The translations under genes were made by a program, and so were the position numbers. This document shows, piece by piece, positions 16,965 to 25,812 of a stretch of 64,000 bases of DNA. The stretch spans positions 29,643-93,642 of the forward strand of contig NZ_VFES01000023.1 in NCBI RefSeq assembly GCF_007858185.1, in the 5' to 3' direction. Under the pieces are notes generated by a model. It saw nothing but the letters and a program-made list of their open reading frames with translations, was not told the origin of the DNA and searched no databases. The stretch comes from Pseudomonas grimontii. GTDB taxonomy: Bacteria > Pseudomonadota > Gammaproteobacteria > Pseudomonadales > Pseudomonadaceae. The stretch's first letter is position 1, and the number at the start of each line of letters is the position of its first letter.

Positions 16965-17042
16965 AGCTGTCGAGCCCTGGCGAGGCTGCGTACGCGGTAT
17001 GTCTGACACACCGCTACGCAGCCTCGCCAGGGCTCGACAGCT
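16965..17042. repeat. 78-base inverted repeat, copy 1
   Basis: AGCTGTCGAGCCCTGGCGAG and its continuation form an arm of about 28 bases perfectly mirrored at the right end. The centre GCGGT...ACCGC can pair as well. It directly follows the epimerase gene and could end its transcript. An identical copy lies at 17198-17275. Confidence 0.85.
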
Positions 17043-17054
17043 GCTACGCCAAGG

Positions 17055-17180
17055 AGCGGTTTCACCCTGGAGACCCAGCATTTCCCGGATGCGCCTAACC
17101 AACCGACGTTTGCCTCGACCCGTTTGAATCCGGGGCAGACCTACAGCCAGAACACCGTCTTCAAGTTCTCCGCTGATTAA
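17055..17180 (+). pseudogene. Detached second copy of the 3' end of the aldose epimerase gene
   Basis: These 126 bases encode 41 residues starting at S-G-F-T-L-E-T-Q-H-F and ending at TAA. They match the last 41 residues of the epimerase at 15802-16950 with a few substitutions (Tyr to Phe, Asn to Thr, Thr to Ser twice) and many silent changes. There is no start codon or body. The flanks CGCACCCCAC and the 78-base inverted repeat are duplicated as well. Confidence 0.85.
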
Positions 17181-17197
17181 CGCACCCCACGCGTAGC

Positions 17198-17275
17198 AGC
17201 TGTCGAGCCCTGGCGAGGCTGCGTACGCGGTATGTCTGACACACCGCTACGCAGCCTCGCCAGGGCTCGACAGCT
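17198..17275. repeat. 78-base inverted repeat, copy 2
   Basis: Same length and sequence as 16965-17042, following the detached epimerase tail and preceding the end of araH. Confidence 0.85.
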
Positions 17276-17301
17276 ACGCCAAGGTATCGGTGCAATGACC
17301 C

Positions 17302-18270
17302 TTAGCGTTGTTTCATGCGGTCGATGACCACCGCCAGCAGCAGGATCGAACCGCGGATCACGTACTGGTAGAAGGTGTCGATGTTCTTCAGGTTCATCGC
17401 GTTCTCGATGATCGCCAGGATCAACACCCCGGCGATCACGTGGCGAATCATCCCCACCCCGCCGCTCAGCGACACCCCGCCCAGCACGCAGGCAGAAATC
17501 ACCGTCAGCTCGAAGCCCTGGCCGATCATCGGCTGGCCCGAGGTCATGCGCGAGGCGAGGATCACACCCGCCAATGCACCGATCAGGCCATGCACGGCGA
17601 AGATCAGGATCTTGGTGCGGTCAACGTTCACCCCCGCCAGCAGCGCCGCTTCCGGGTTGCCGCCGATGGCCATGGTGTTACGCCCGTAGGTGGTGTAGTT
17701 GAGCAGCCAGCCGAAAAACAGGAAACACACGATGGTGATCAGGATCGGCACCGGCACGCCGAACAACTGGCCATTGCCAAAGATAAAGAACTGGTCCTGG
17801 GACACCCCCACCGCCTTGCCGTCGGCAAAGATATACGCCAGGCCACGCACGATCTGCATGGTCGCCAAGGTGGTGATCAACGCATTGACCCGCAGCTTGG
17901 CGATCACGATGCCGTTGATCAGCCCGACCACCAGGCCCATCAGCAGCGCCGCGCCGATGCCCAGCATGACGCTGTCGGTATCGCGCATCACAATCGCCGC
18001 CACCACGCCGGCGCAGGCGATCACCGAGCCCACCGACAAGTCGAAGTGCCCCGACGCCAGGCAGAACAACATGGTGCACGCGGCGATGCCCACGGTGGAA
18101 ATCGCCAGGCCCAGGCCACGCATGTTCAACGGCGAGAGGAAGTTATCAATAAGCAAGGCGCACAGGACAAAGATGCCCACCGCTGCCAACAGCATCGCCC
18201 AGTTGTCGAGCAGTGCGCGCATATCGAGGGGTTTGCGTGCCGTCGGCAGCGCGTTGTTTTGAGTCGTCAT
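17302..18270 (-). CDS. araH: L-arabinose ABC transporter permease AraH
   Basis: The 322-residue membrane protein has eight to ten hydrophobic segments and the sugar-permease motif L-S-G-G-V-G-M-I near residue 265, as in AraH and RbsC. It forms the membrane channel for sugar delivered by AraF, powered by AraG. GAGAAGA precedes the ATG at 18270, 9 bases after the araG stop. It is the last gene of the long pentose operon that starts at 25619. Confidence 0.92.
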   Translation of the reverse strand: MTTQNNALPTARKPLDMRALLDNWAMLLAAVGIFVLCALLIDNFLSPLNMRGLGLAISTVGIAACTMLFCLASGHFDLSVGSVIACAGVVAAIVMRDTDSVMLGIGAALLMGLVVGLINGIVIAKLRVNALITTLATMQIVRGLAYIFADGKAVGVSQDQFFIFGNGQLFGVPVPILITIVCFLFFGWLLNYTTYGRNTMAIGGNPEAALLAGVNVDRTKILIFAVHGLIGALAGVILASRMTSGQPMIGQGFELTVISACVLGGVSLSGGVGMIRHVIAGVLILAIIENAMNLKNIDTFYQYVIRGSILLLAVVIDRMKQR

Positions 18271-18279
18271 GGTCTTCTC

Positions 18280-19782
18280 TCAGTTCGCCAGGCCGCGCGG
18301 CAGGGCCAGTTGCAGCAGGTTGGATTCAGTCGCGTGCTCACGGATTTGTTCGCCGCGCATCGCGCCTTCGCACAGCACCAGGATGCGGTCGGAGATGCCC
18401 ATCACTTCCATGAGGTCGCTGGACACCACGATCACCGCAATGCCCTGGGCCGCGAGGTTATGGATAATCTGGTAGATCTCGGCCTTGGCACCGATGTCGA
18501 TGCCACGCGTCGGCTCATCCAGCAGCAGGACCTTCATGGGCATCGACAGCCAGCGGCCAAGAATGGCTTTCTGCTGGTTGCCGCCAGACAGGTACATGAT
18601 CTTTTGCGCGGCGGTCGGGGTTTTGACTTTCATTGCCTTGATCTGCTGGTCGGCATTGCCCTTTTCCCAGCCATCGCGCAGCAACCAGCCGAACGCCGAG
18701 TGGGCGCCACGCGCGCTGATATTGATGTTCTCGGCGACGCTTGAGAGCGGAATAATGCCTTCCTTCTTGCGGTCTTCCGGGCACAGCAGCACACCGGCGG
18801 CGATGGCGTCGCGGGGTGAACGCAGTTGCAGGGCCTCCCCGCATAACTCAAGGCTGCCGGCACTGGCGCGTTCCAAACCACTGAGCAAACGGAACAGCTC
18901 CGTGCGCCCTGCCCCCACCAAGCCGAACAGGCCGAGGATTTCGCCTTTGCGCACGTCAAAACTGATCGGTTCGCGCAAACCCGGCCCCAACAAACCATCG
19001 ACCTTGAGCGCCACCTCGCCGTGCTCGCGCGGGCGGTAGTCGTAGATGTCCTGGATGTCGCGACCGACCATGCAGGTCACCAACTGGTCGTGGGTCAACG
19101 CACTCATGTCGTCGAAGGTTCGCACATAGCGGCCGTCCTTGAACACCGTGACCGCGTTGCAGATGCGGAACACCTCTTCCATGCGGTGCGACACGTAGAG
19201 CACCACTTTGCCCTCGTCGCGCAGGCGCGTGATGATCGCCATCAAGCGGTCGATCTCCCGCGCCGAGAGGCTGCTGGTCGGTTCGTCGAAGGCAATCACA
19301 TGGGCGCCACGGGACAGCGCCTTGGCGATTTCCACCAGTTGGCGCTGGCCCAGGGACAGGCGTCCGAGTTTTTCCTCGGGGTCGATTTCATCCGCCAGGC
19401 CCTTGAGACAGGCCAGGGCCTGCTTGCGCAGCAGGCCCCGGTTGACTACGCCAAAGCGCGATGGCAAATGCCCGAGGAACAGGTTTTCGGCGACGGTCAT
19501 TTCCGGCACCAGATGCAGCTCCTGGTGAATCACCGCGACGCCGCTGGCGATGCTGTCGGCGGCGCACTTGAACGCCATGGTCTGCGCGCCAATCTGCACG
19601 CTGCCGCTGCTGGGGATATAGGCGCCGCCGAGGATCTTCAGCAGCGTCGACTTGCCCGCACCGTTCTCGCCCATCAAGGCGTGCACCTGCCCCGGCAAGG
19701 CGGTGAAGCTGATGCCGTCCAGCGCCTTGACCCCAGGGAAAGTTTTGCCGATAGCGTCAAAACGCAGGGCCGCCGCAGTCAT
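18280..19782 (-). CDS. araG: L-arabinose ABC transporter ATP-binding protein AraG
   Basis: This 500-residue protein has two fused ABC ATPase halves, as in AraG and RbsA. The first has Walker A G-E-N-G-A-G-K-S-T (near 38) and signature L-S-L-G-Q-R-Q. The second has a modified Walker A (G-L-V-G-A-G-R-T-E-L) and signature L-S-G-G-N-Q-Q. The ATG at 19782 overlaps the araF stop codon as ATGA; a GTG six bases upstream is also in frame. Operon position and sequence both support a role in L-arabinose import. Confidence 0.93.
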   Translation of the reverse strand: MTAAALRFDAIGKTFPGVKALDGISFTALPGQVHALMGENGAGKSTLLKILGGAYIPSSGSVQIGAQTMAFKCAADSIASGVAVIHQELHLVPEMTVAENLFLGHLPSRFGVVNRGLLRKQALACLKGLADEIDPEEKLGRLSLGQRQLVEIAKALSRGAHVIAFDEPTSSLSAREIDRLMAIITRLRDEGKVVLYVSHRMEEVFRICNAVTVFKDGRYVRTFDDMSALTHDQLVTCMVGRDIQDIYDYRPREHGEVALKVDGLLGPGLREPISFDVRKGEILGLFGLVGAGRTELFRLLSGLERASAGSLELCGEALQLRSPRDAIAAGVLLCPEDRKKEGIIPLSSVAENINISARGAHSAFGWLLRDGWEKGNADQQIKAMKVKTPTAAQKIMYLSGGNQQKAILGRWLSMPMKVLLLDEPTRGIDIGAKAEIYQIIHNLAAQGIAVIVVSSDLMEVMGISDRILVLCEGAMRGEQIREHATESNLLQLALPRGLAN

Positions 19783-20783
19783 TTCCACAGCCCGATCTTG
19801 GTCAGTTCTTCCTGGAAGTTGGCACGGGTGATCAGGGTCACTTCGTCCATGGCCGTGTATTTAGGCGGCTCAGTGCCCTTGGTGACCCACTCGTACATCA
19901 TCAGCGCGGTGTTGTAGCCCTCGATGTGCGGGCTCGGCAGCATCGAGCCGAAGAAGCCGCTGTTGGCTTTCTTCAATTCGCCGATAGCGTCGGTGCCATT
20001 GATGCCGATGCCGATCACATTGGCGGCGGCGAAACCGGCGCTTTCGGTGGCGCGCACGCCGCCGAGCACGGTGTTGTCATTCATGCCGCCGATGATCAGG
20101 TTTTTCGCGCCGCTGGGCAGCTTGACCAGGGCCGAGTTGGTGGCGTCCATGCTGCCGGGAACGTCGAGGGTTTTCAGCGCAGCCGTCAGAATGTGGTCCT
20201 TGGGAATGCCGGCTTCTTCCAGGGATTTGATCGAGCCGTCGGTGCGTTTCTTACCGGTGTCGAGTTCATTGAAGGTGTTGATCACCGCGTAGGTGTCCTT
20301 CCAGTCCCAACCGCGTTTTTTCGCTTCGGCGGCCATGGCGGCACCTTGTTTCTGGCCCACTTCAAACGCGGCCATGCCCAGGTACGGCACGTCCTCCATG
20401 AAGTTGCCCTTGGCGTCGACAAAGCGGTCATCCACGGCAATCACTTTCAAGCCGTTGGCCTTGGCCTTGGCGACGATGGCCGGGCCCAGGGACACGTCCG
20501 GCGGGCAGATCACAAAGCCCTTGGCGCCGTTGGCGGCCAGGCTGTCGATGGCCGAGAGGGTTTTCTCGCCATCGGGCACGGCGATCTTGATCACGGTAAA
20601 GCCATGTTCCTTGCCGGCTTTTTCCGCGAAGGCCCATTCGGTCTGGAACCAGGGCTCTTCGGCCTGCTTGACCAGGAAACCGATCTTCACTTCTTCAGCG
20701 GCCAGCAACAGCCCGCTCAAGCTCATGGCCGAGACCGCCACAGCGGCGCAGCACAGGGAACGGATACCACGACGACGATTCAT
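19779..20783 (-). CDS. araF: L-arabinose-binding periplasmic protein AraF
   Basis: The 334-residue protein has a signal peptide (cleavage after LLA near 29) and then closely follows E. coli AraF: K-I-G-F-L-V-K-Q-A-E-E-P-W-F-Q-T-E-W, I-A-V-P-D-G-E-K-T-L, A-N-G-A-K-G-F-V-I-C, I-I-G-G-M-N-D-N-T-V-L-G-G-V-R-A-T-E and L-L-P-S-P-H-I-E-G. The lysine, Glu and Trp of the first segment are known sugar contacts in the family. AAGGAGT precedes the ATG. This protein gives the cluster its most specific assignment, L-arabinose, though D-galactose may also bind. Confidence 0.95.
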   Translation of the reverse strand: MNRRRGIRSLCCAAVAVSAMSLSGLLLAAEEVKIGFLVKQAEEPWFQTEWAFAEKAGKEHGFTVIKIAVPDGEKTLSAIDSLAANGAKGFVICPPDVSLGPAIVAKAKANGLKVIAVDDRFVDAKGNFMEDVPYLGMAAFEVGQKQGAAMAAEAKKRGWDWKDTYAVINTFNELDTGKKRTDGSIKSLEEAGIPKDHILTAALKTLDVPGSMDATNSALVKLPSGAKNLIIGGMNDNTVLGGVRATESAGFAAANVIGIGINGTDAIGELKKANSGFFGSMLPSPHIEGYNTALMMYEWVTKGTEPPKYTAMDEVTLITRANFQEELTKIGLWK

Positions 20784-20814
20784 ACGGGTGACTCCTTGTT
20801 GTTGTTTTTAGGCA

Positions 20815-21678
20815 TTAACCGGCAAAGCGATGGCAAGGCATGCCGGGTACGTCGACTTCGATGGCCAGCACCGCGCCGTCCAGAGGGTGATCCAATGGGC
20901 TGGCGGCGCTGGTGATATACAAGGTGGTGAGGTTGGGGCCACCGAATACGCAACTGGTGGGGCGACTCACGGGCAACTCGATAATGCGGTCCACCTCCCC
21001 CTCGGGCGTCAGGCGCAGCAGGCAACTGCCGTCCCAACGGGCGTTCCAGATGTAGCCTTGACTGTCCATGGCTGAGCCATCCGGCCCGCCGCGTGCGTGC
21101 GGTCCGAACCACAGCGTTGCCGGCTCAAGTTGGCCGTCGGCTTGGATCGTATGCTGGTAGAGCGTAGCGTCCAGGCTGTCACCGAAATGCACCTGCCTGC
21201 CGTCCTCGCTCCACAGCAAGGTGTTGGGAATGCCCAGGCCGTGGAGCAACGGCGTGACCTGTGCATCCGCATCGATACGAAACAGGCCGCCGGAGCGCCG
21301 CGTGATCGGCAGGTCTTCGCCGTGTTCGCCGATGTTGTTCTGCATGGTGCCCAGCCACAGGCGGCCCTGGGCATCGCAGCGCGCTTCATTGCCACGGTTG
21401 CCCGGTTGCGGGTCGGCCACGCAGAGCAGGGTCAGGGCTTCGGTGGCCAGGTCCAGGCGGTAGACACCGCTGCTCAAGGTCACCAGCGCATCACCACTTT
21501 CACACGGGATAAACGCCGAGACGTGCTCGGGCAACTGCCAGATCTGCAACTGCCCGCCCATCAGGCGCAGGGCCTGTTTGCCGGCGATATTGACCCAGTA
21601 CAGCGCCTGGGCCGGCACGTCCCAGAACGGGCCTCCCCCCAGTTGCGCACGGTGCTCAGTGACAGCGGTACACGACAT
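20815..21678 (-). CDS. SMP-30/gluconolactonase-family L-arabinonolactonase
   Basis: From the ATG at 21678 (AGGAGG upstream) the protein has 287 residues. It is a six-bladed beta-propeller of the SMP-30 type. Recognisable parts are E-x-R-A-Q-L-G-G-G-P-F-W-D with the metal-binding glutamate, N-R-G-N-E-A-R-C-D-A-Q-G-R-L-W, I-P-N-T-L-L-W-S and G-G-P-D-G-S-A-M-D. It hydrolyses the sugar lactone to the aldonic acid, here probably L-arabinono-lactone. It lies in the pentose operon 31 bases before araF. Confidence 0.88.
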   Translation of the reverse strand: MSCTAVTEHRAQLGGGPFWDVPAQALYWVNIAGKQALRLMGGQLQIWQLPEHVSAFIPCESGDALVTLSSGVYRLDLATEALTLLCVADPQPGNRGNEARCDAQGRLWLGTMQNNIGEHGEDLPITRRSGGLFRIDADAQVTPLLHGLGIPNTLLWSEDGRQVHFGDSLDATLYQHTIQADGQLEPATLWFGPHARGGPDGSAMDSQGYIWNARWDGSCLLRLTPEGEVDRIIELPVSRPTSCVFGGPNLTTLYITSAASPLDHPLDGAVLAIEVDVPGMPCHRFAG

Positions 21679-21697
21679 GACGCCTCCTGATGAATGT

Positions 21698-23278
21698 TTA
21701 CAGCGAGTCGCGGGATGGCGTGCCATCCACCAGGCGCTGGATGCGCAGCGGGTTGGCGTTTTTCAACGCGTCGGGCAGCAGGCTATCCGGGTAGTTCTGG
21801 AAGCACACCGGACGCAGGAAACGGTCGATGGCCAAAGTGCCGACCGAGGTGCCACGGGCATCCGACGTCGCCGGGTATGGGCCGCCATGCACCATCGAAT
21901 CGCAGACTTCGACGCCGGTCGGGTAGCCGTTGAGCAGGATGCGCCCGACTTTCTGTTCCAGCAGCGGCGTGAGTTCGGCGAACTGTTGAAAGTCTGCCGG
22001 CTCGCCAATGATTGTCGCCGTCAGTTGACCGTGCAGGCCGTGCAAGGCGGCGCTGAGTTGGGCCTGGTCGGCGACCTCGACAAACACCGTGGTGGGGCCG
22101 AAGACTTCTTCCTGCAGCACTTCATCGCCATCGATCAACAAGCGCACATCGGCCTTGAACAACTGCGGTTGCGCCTGATTGCCCGCCTGGGTGCTACCGG
22201 CCAAATGCGGAATGCCAGGGTGCGCCAGGAGTTTTTCCAGACCTTTGCCGTAGCTGCTCAGGGTGCCGGCATTGAGCATGGTTTGCGCCGGTTGCTCACC
22301 GATCAGTTGGGCGACCTGTTGGGTAAACGCGGTGAACTGCGGCGAAGCGATACCGATCACCAGGCCAGGATTGGTGCAGAACTGGCCGCAGCCTTGCACC
22401 ACCGACGCGGTCAGATCCCGCGCGACAGCGTCCGCCCGCGCCCGCAGGGCCTGGGGTAGGACGATCACCGGGTTGATGCTCGACATCTCGGCAAACACCG
22501 GAATCGGCTGCGGGCGCGCCGCGGCCATATCGCACAAGGCGCGACCGCCCTTGAGCGAGCCGGTAAAGCCGACCGCCTGGATCGCCGGGTGCTTGACCAG
22601 CGCCTCGCCGACGCCGCCACCAAAGATCATATTGAACACACCCGCCGGCATCTCGGTCGCTTCAGCCGCGCGAATGATTGCACTGGCCACCTGTTCAGCC
22701 GTGGCCATATGCCCGCTGTGGGCCTTGAACACCACCGGGCAACCGGCCGCCAGCGCCGCTGCGGTATCACCACCGGCCGTGGAAAACGCCAGGGGGAAGT
22801 TGCTCGCGCCAAACACGGCGACCGGGCCCAGGCCGATGCGGTATTGGCGCAGGTCCGGGCGTGGCAGTGGCTGGCGATCCGGCAGTGCCTTGTCGATACG
22901 CGCACCATAGAAATCGCCGCGACGCAGCACCGTGGCGAACAGGCGCATCTGGCCGCTGGTACGACCACGCTCGCCCTTGATGCGCGCGGCGGGCAGCGCG
23001 GTTTCGCGGCAGACCAACTCGATGAAGTTATCGCTCAGGGCATCCAGCTCGTCGGCTATCGCGTCCAGGAACTGCGCACGGCGCGCGGCACTCAACGCAC
23101 GGTAAGCCGGATACGCAGCGGCGGCGGCCTTGGCGGCGGCATCCACCTCTTCCGGCGTGGCCTGGTAGAAATCCTGCGGCAAGGTTTCACCGGTGCTGGC
23201 ATCGACGCTGTGCAGCTTGACGCTGCCGGCGGCGCTGCGCTGGCCGCCGATATAGTTGTGGCCGAGGAACTGGGTCAT
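21698..23278 (-). CDS. 2-oxoglutarate semialdehyde (2,5-dioxovalerate) dehydrogenase
   Basis: The 526-residue aldehyde dehydrogenase oxidises 2,5-dioxopentanoate to 2-oxoglutarate, the last step of the Weimberg-type pentose route. The NADP-binding and catalytic parts are G-P-V-A-V-F-G-A-S-N-F-P, F-T-G-S-L-K-G-G, the glutamate in F-A-E-M-S-S-I-N-P and the cysteine in Q-G-C-G-Q-F-C-T-N-P-G. The extra length and the N-terminal Y-I-G-G-Q-R are typical of this subfamily (KGSADH type II/III). AAGGAGAT precedes the ATG at 23278. It sits between the lactonase and araD1 genes. Confidence 0.92.
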   Translation of the reverse strand: MTQFLGHNYIGGQRSAAGSVKLHSVDASTGETLPQDFYQATPEEVDAAAKAAAAAYPAYRALSAARRAQFLDAIADELDALSDNFIELVCRETALPAARIKGERGRTSGQMRLFATVLRRGDFYGARIDKALPDRQPLPRPDLRQYRIGLGPVAVFGASNFPLAFSTAGGDTAAALAAGCPVVFKAHSGHMATAEQVASAIIRAAEATEMPAGVFNMIFGGGVGEALVKHPAIQAVGFTGSLKGGRALCDMAAARPQPIPVFAEMSSINPVIVLPQALRARADAVARDLTASVVQGCGQFCTNPGLVIGIASPQFTAFTQQVAQLIGEQPAQTMLNAGTLSSYGKGLEKLLAHPGIPHLAGSTQAGNQAQPQLFKADVRLLIDGDEVLQEEVFGPTTVFVEVADQAQLSAALHGLHGQLTATIIGEPADFQQFAELTPLLEQKVGRILLNGYPTGVEVCDSMVHGGPYPATSDARGTSVGTLAIDRFLRPVCFQNYPDSLLPDALKNANPLRIQRLVDGTPSRDSL

Positions 23279-23288
23279 GTTGATCTCC

Positions 23289-24281
23289 TTAAAGGGGGGT
23301 GACTTGGCCGGGTTCAAATGCCGCATCGCTGTTGCCGACGCCATTGACCAACGGCGCGCCGAACTCGGCCTGGCTGATCTCGAACACATCGCCCGGTTGG
23401 GTACGTATACCATCGGCGAATGACAGCGTGGCGGTGCCGAAGAAGTGAATGTGCACATCGCCCGGCTTGAGGAACTGGCGGTATTTGAAGTGGTGGTACT
23501 CGAGGTTTTCCAGGCTGTGGCACATATTGGCCTCGCCACTGAGGAATTCGTTCCGCCAGATTTCCTCGCCGTTACGCAGGATACGGCTGGTGCCGGCCAG
23601 GTGCTGGGGTAATTCGCCCACGCGCAGCTCGGGGCCGTAGCTGCAACTGCGCAGCTTGGAATGGGCCAGGTACAGGTAGTTCTTGCGCTCCATGACGTGG
23701 TCGGAGAATTCGTTGCCCACCGCAAAACCCAGGCGATAAGGCTTACTGTCCGGGCCGATCACATACAGGCCGCCGATTTCCGGCTCTTCACCGGCGTCTT
23801 CGGCAAACGGTGGCACCGGGAAGGCTTCACCCGGGCGTACGACGATGCTGCCGTCGCCCTTGTAGAACCATTCCGGTTGCACGCCGGCCTGGCCAGCCGC
23901 GGGCTTGCCGCCCTCCACGCCCCATTTGAAGATGCGCATGGTGTCGGTCAAGGCGCTCTCGTCGCCGGCCTGCTGGTGCATTTTGTCCCGCGCCGAGGCG
24001 CTGCCCAAGTGGGTCAGGCCGGTGCCGCTGATGAGCATATGGGCCGGGTCCGGGTGATCCAACGGCGGCAAAATCTTCAGGTCGGCCAGCAGTGCAGCGT
24101 AGTCATGGCTGTCGCCCAGGCCCAGGCTCTCGACCTGCTGCTGCAACTTGACGCCCGCCTCGATGGCAGCCAGCGCCAGTTCGCGCACGCTGCGCGCGCT
24201 GCGCACTTCGCGCACTGTATCGCCCTCTACAACGCCGACCCGGCGCTCACCGTTGCTTGACTCGAACTGAACTAAACGCAT
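23289..24281 (-). CDS. araD1: 2-keto-3-deoxy-L-arabinonate dehydratase, AraD1 (GguC) family
   Basis: The 330-residue protein is a fumarylacetoacetate-hydrolase-fold enzyme of the AraD1/GguC type. It converts 2-keto-3-deoxypentonate to 2,5-dioxopentanoate by loss of water. Visible are the N-terminal M-R-L-V-Q-F-E, I-S-G-T-G-L-T-H-L-G-S, the metal-site region E-P-E-I-G-G-L-Y and G-N-E-F-S-D-H-V-M-E-R-K-N-Y. GGGAGAAG lies before the ATG. It is 10 bases upstream of the semialdehyde dehydrogenase and 15 bases after the MFS permease, so all are co-transcribed. Confidence 0.9.
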   Translation of the reverse strand: MRLVQFESSNGERRVGVVEGDTVREVRSARSVRELALAAIEAGVKLQQQVESLGLGDSHDYAALLADLKILPPLDHPDPAHMLISGTGLTHLGSASARDKMHQQAGDESALTDTMRIFKWGVEGGKPAAGQAGVQPEWFYKGDGSIVVRPGEAFPVPPFAEDAGEEPEIGGLYVIGPDSKPYRLGFAVGNEFSDHVMERKNYLYLAHSKLRSCSYGPELRVGELPQHLAGTSRILRNGEEIWRNEFLSGEANMCHSLENLEYHHFKYRQFLKPGDVHIHFFGTATLSFADGIRTQPGDVFEISQAEFGAPLVNGVGNSDAAFEPGQVTPL

Positions 24282-24296
24282 GAAACTTCTCCCAGA

Positions 24297-25619
24297 TTAA
24301 GTACGTGTGGCGCCACGGGCGCTGGCGGCGAATTGATCGGCGGGCAGTACGTGCTTGCGCTCCAGCACGCGGTAGACCACGCCAGTCAAGACCAGCCCGA
24401 ATACCATGACCCCGGACAGGAAGTACAAGCCCGAGGCGAGGTTGCCGGTGTATTCCTTGAGCGCACCGATCACGAACGGACCGATATAGCCGCCGAGGTT
24501 GCCCACCGAGTTGATCAAGGCAATGCCCGCCGCCGCACTGGCGCCGGCAAAGAAGCGCCCCGGCAAGGTCCAGAACACGGCGGTGCAGGAAAACAGCGCA
24601 AACGCCGCCAGGCACAGCGCGGCCATTTGCAGCACCGGCACACTCAGCCAGGCACTGAAGAACAGGCCGATGGCGCCCAGTACATAAAGCACGGCCAAGT
24701 GACCGTAGCGATCATTCAGGCGGTCGGAACTGCGCGGGATGATCAGCAGGCCGATGATGCCGAAGATGTACGGCACGGCGGAGATAAAGCCGGTGACCAG
24801 GTCGGTGCCGCCGAACTGCTTGATCAGGGTCGGCAACCACAGGCCCAGGCCGTAGATGCTCAGGGTCACCGGCAGGTAGAACAGCGCCAGCAGCAGCACG
24901 CGTGTGTCTTTGAGGGCATGCAGGGGGTTGCCGTGGCGGGTCTGGCCGTAGGCTTGCAGGTCTTTTTCCAGCTCACCGGTGAGCCAGGCCTTTTCGTCGT
25001 CGCTCATCCATTTGACCTGCTTGGGGCCATCCGGCAGGTAGCGCAGCACCGGCCAGGTCAGCAGGATCGCCGGGCTGCCGATCACGATGAACAGCCACTG
25101 CCAGCCATGCAGGCCGAGGATGCCATCCATGCCCAACAGGCCGCCGGACACGGGGCCGGTGATCATCATCGCAATCGGTTGGGAGAGGATGAACAGCCCA
25201 AGAATCTTGCCGCGATGGCGCACCGGGAACCATTGGGTGATGTAGTACAGGACGCCGGGAAAGAATCCGGCTTCGGCCGCGCCGAGCAGGAAGCGCATCA
25301 CATAGAAGCTGTGCGGCCCTTGCACGAAGGCCATGCCGATGGTGATTGCGCCCCAGGTGATCATGATGCGCGCGAACCAGCGCCGTGCGCCGAAGCGGTC
25401 GAGCATCAGGTTGCTGGGGATCTCGAAGAGGAAGTAGCCAATAAAGAACAACCCCGCGCCCAGGCCATAGGCCGCATCGCCGATACCGACGTCGGCGCCC
25501 ATGTGCAGCTTGGCAAAGCCCACGGCGGAGCGGTCCACGTAGGCGATCAGGTACAGCAGGATCAGGAAGGGAATCAGTTTCAGCGTAATGCGCCGAATAA
25601 GCCGCAGTTCCTGGCTCAT
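24297..25619 (-). CDS. MFS permease, anion:cation symporter type, first gene of the pentose operon
   Basis: The 440-residue protein has twelve hydrophobic helices and the ACS-family opening (L-I-P-F-L-I-L-L-Y-L-I-A-Y-V-D-R with G-F-A-K-L), as in galactonate, glucarate and tartrate permeases. The loop 2-3 motif reads M-L-D-R-F-G-A-R-R-W. The start at 25619 was chosen because it matches the family start and has GGAGAT upstream; an open extension reaches 25691. It probably imports a sugar acid such as L-arabinonate, complementing the AraFGH sugar transporter. It is divergent from the dehydratase gene. Confidence 0.88.
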   Translation of the reverse strand: MSQELRLIRRITLKLIPFLILLYLIAYVDRSAVGFAKLHMGADVGIGDAAYGLGAGLFFIGYFLFEIPSNLMLDRFGARRWFARIMITWGAITIGMAFVQGPHSFYVMRFLLGAAEAGFFPGVLYYITQWFPVRHRGKILGLFILSQPIAMMITGPVSGGLLGMDGILGLHGWQWLFIVIGSPAILLTWPVLRYLPDGPKQVKWMSDDEKAWLTGELEKDLQAYGQTRHGNPLHALKDTRVLLLALFYLPVTLSIYGLGLWLPTLIKQFGGTDLVTGFISAVPYIFGIIGLLIIPRSSDRLNDRYGHLAVLYVLGAIGLFFSAWLSVPVLQMAALCLAAFALFSCTAVFWTLPGRFFAGASAAAGIALINSVGNLGGYIGPFVIGALKEYTGNLASGLYFLSGVMVFGLVLTGVVYRVLERKHVLPADQFAASARGATRT

Positions 25620-25707
25620 GGGGGTCGATCTCCGATTGTTGTTTTTATAGAAGCTCGGGGGACGCCTCTCGCGAAAATCCGCCAGGGTCATACCTCAGTT
25701 AAGCCAG

Positions 25708-25725
25708 ACTATATAGTAGGACTAT
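25708..25725. promoter_or_regulatory. Candidate operator of the pentose GntR regulator, site 2
   Basis: Two overlapping palindromes: ACTATATAGT (25708-25717) and ATAGT-AGG-ACTAT (25713-25725). The second matches the site at 15757-15770. It lies between the divergent MFS operon and the dehydratase-regulator operon, where a repressor could block both promoters. Confidence 0.65.
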
Positions 25726-25812
25726 TTACAAAACAACTCTTCCAAAGCATCGATTTTGCGCTTATGTTTAAGCACGCATAGAACATATAGTCATACAATA
25801 AGAGAATCGATC

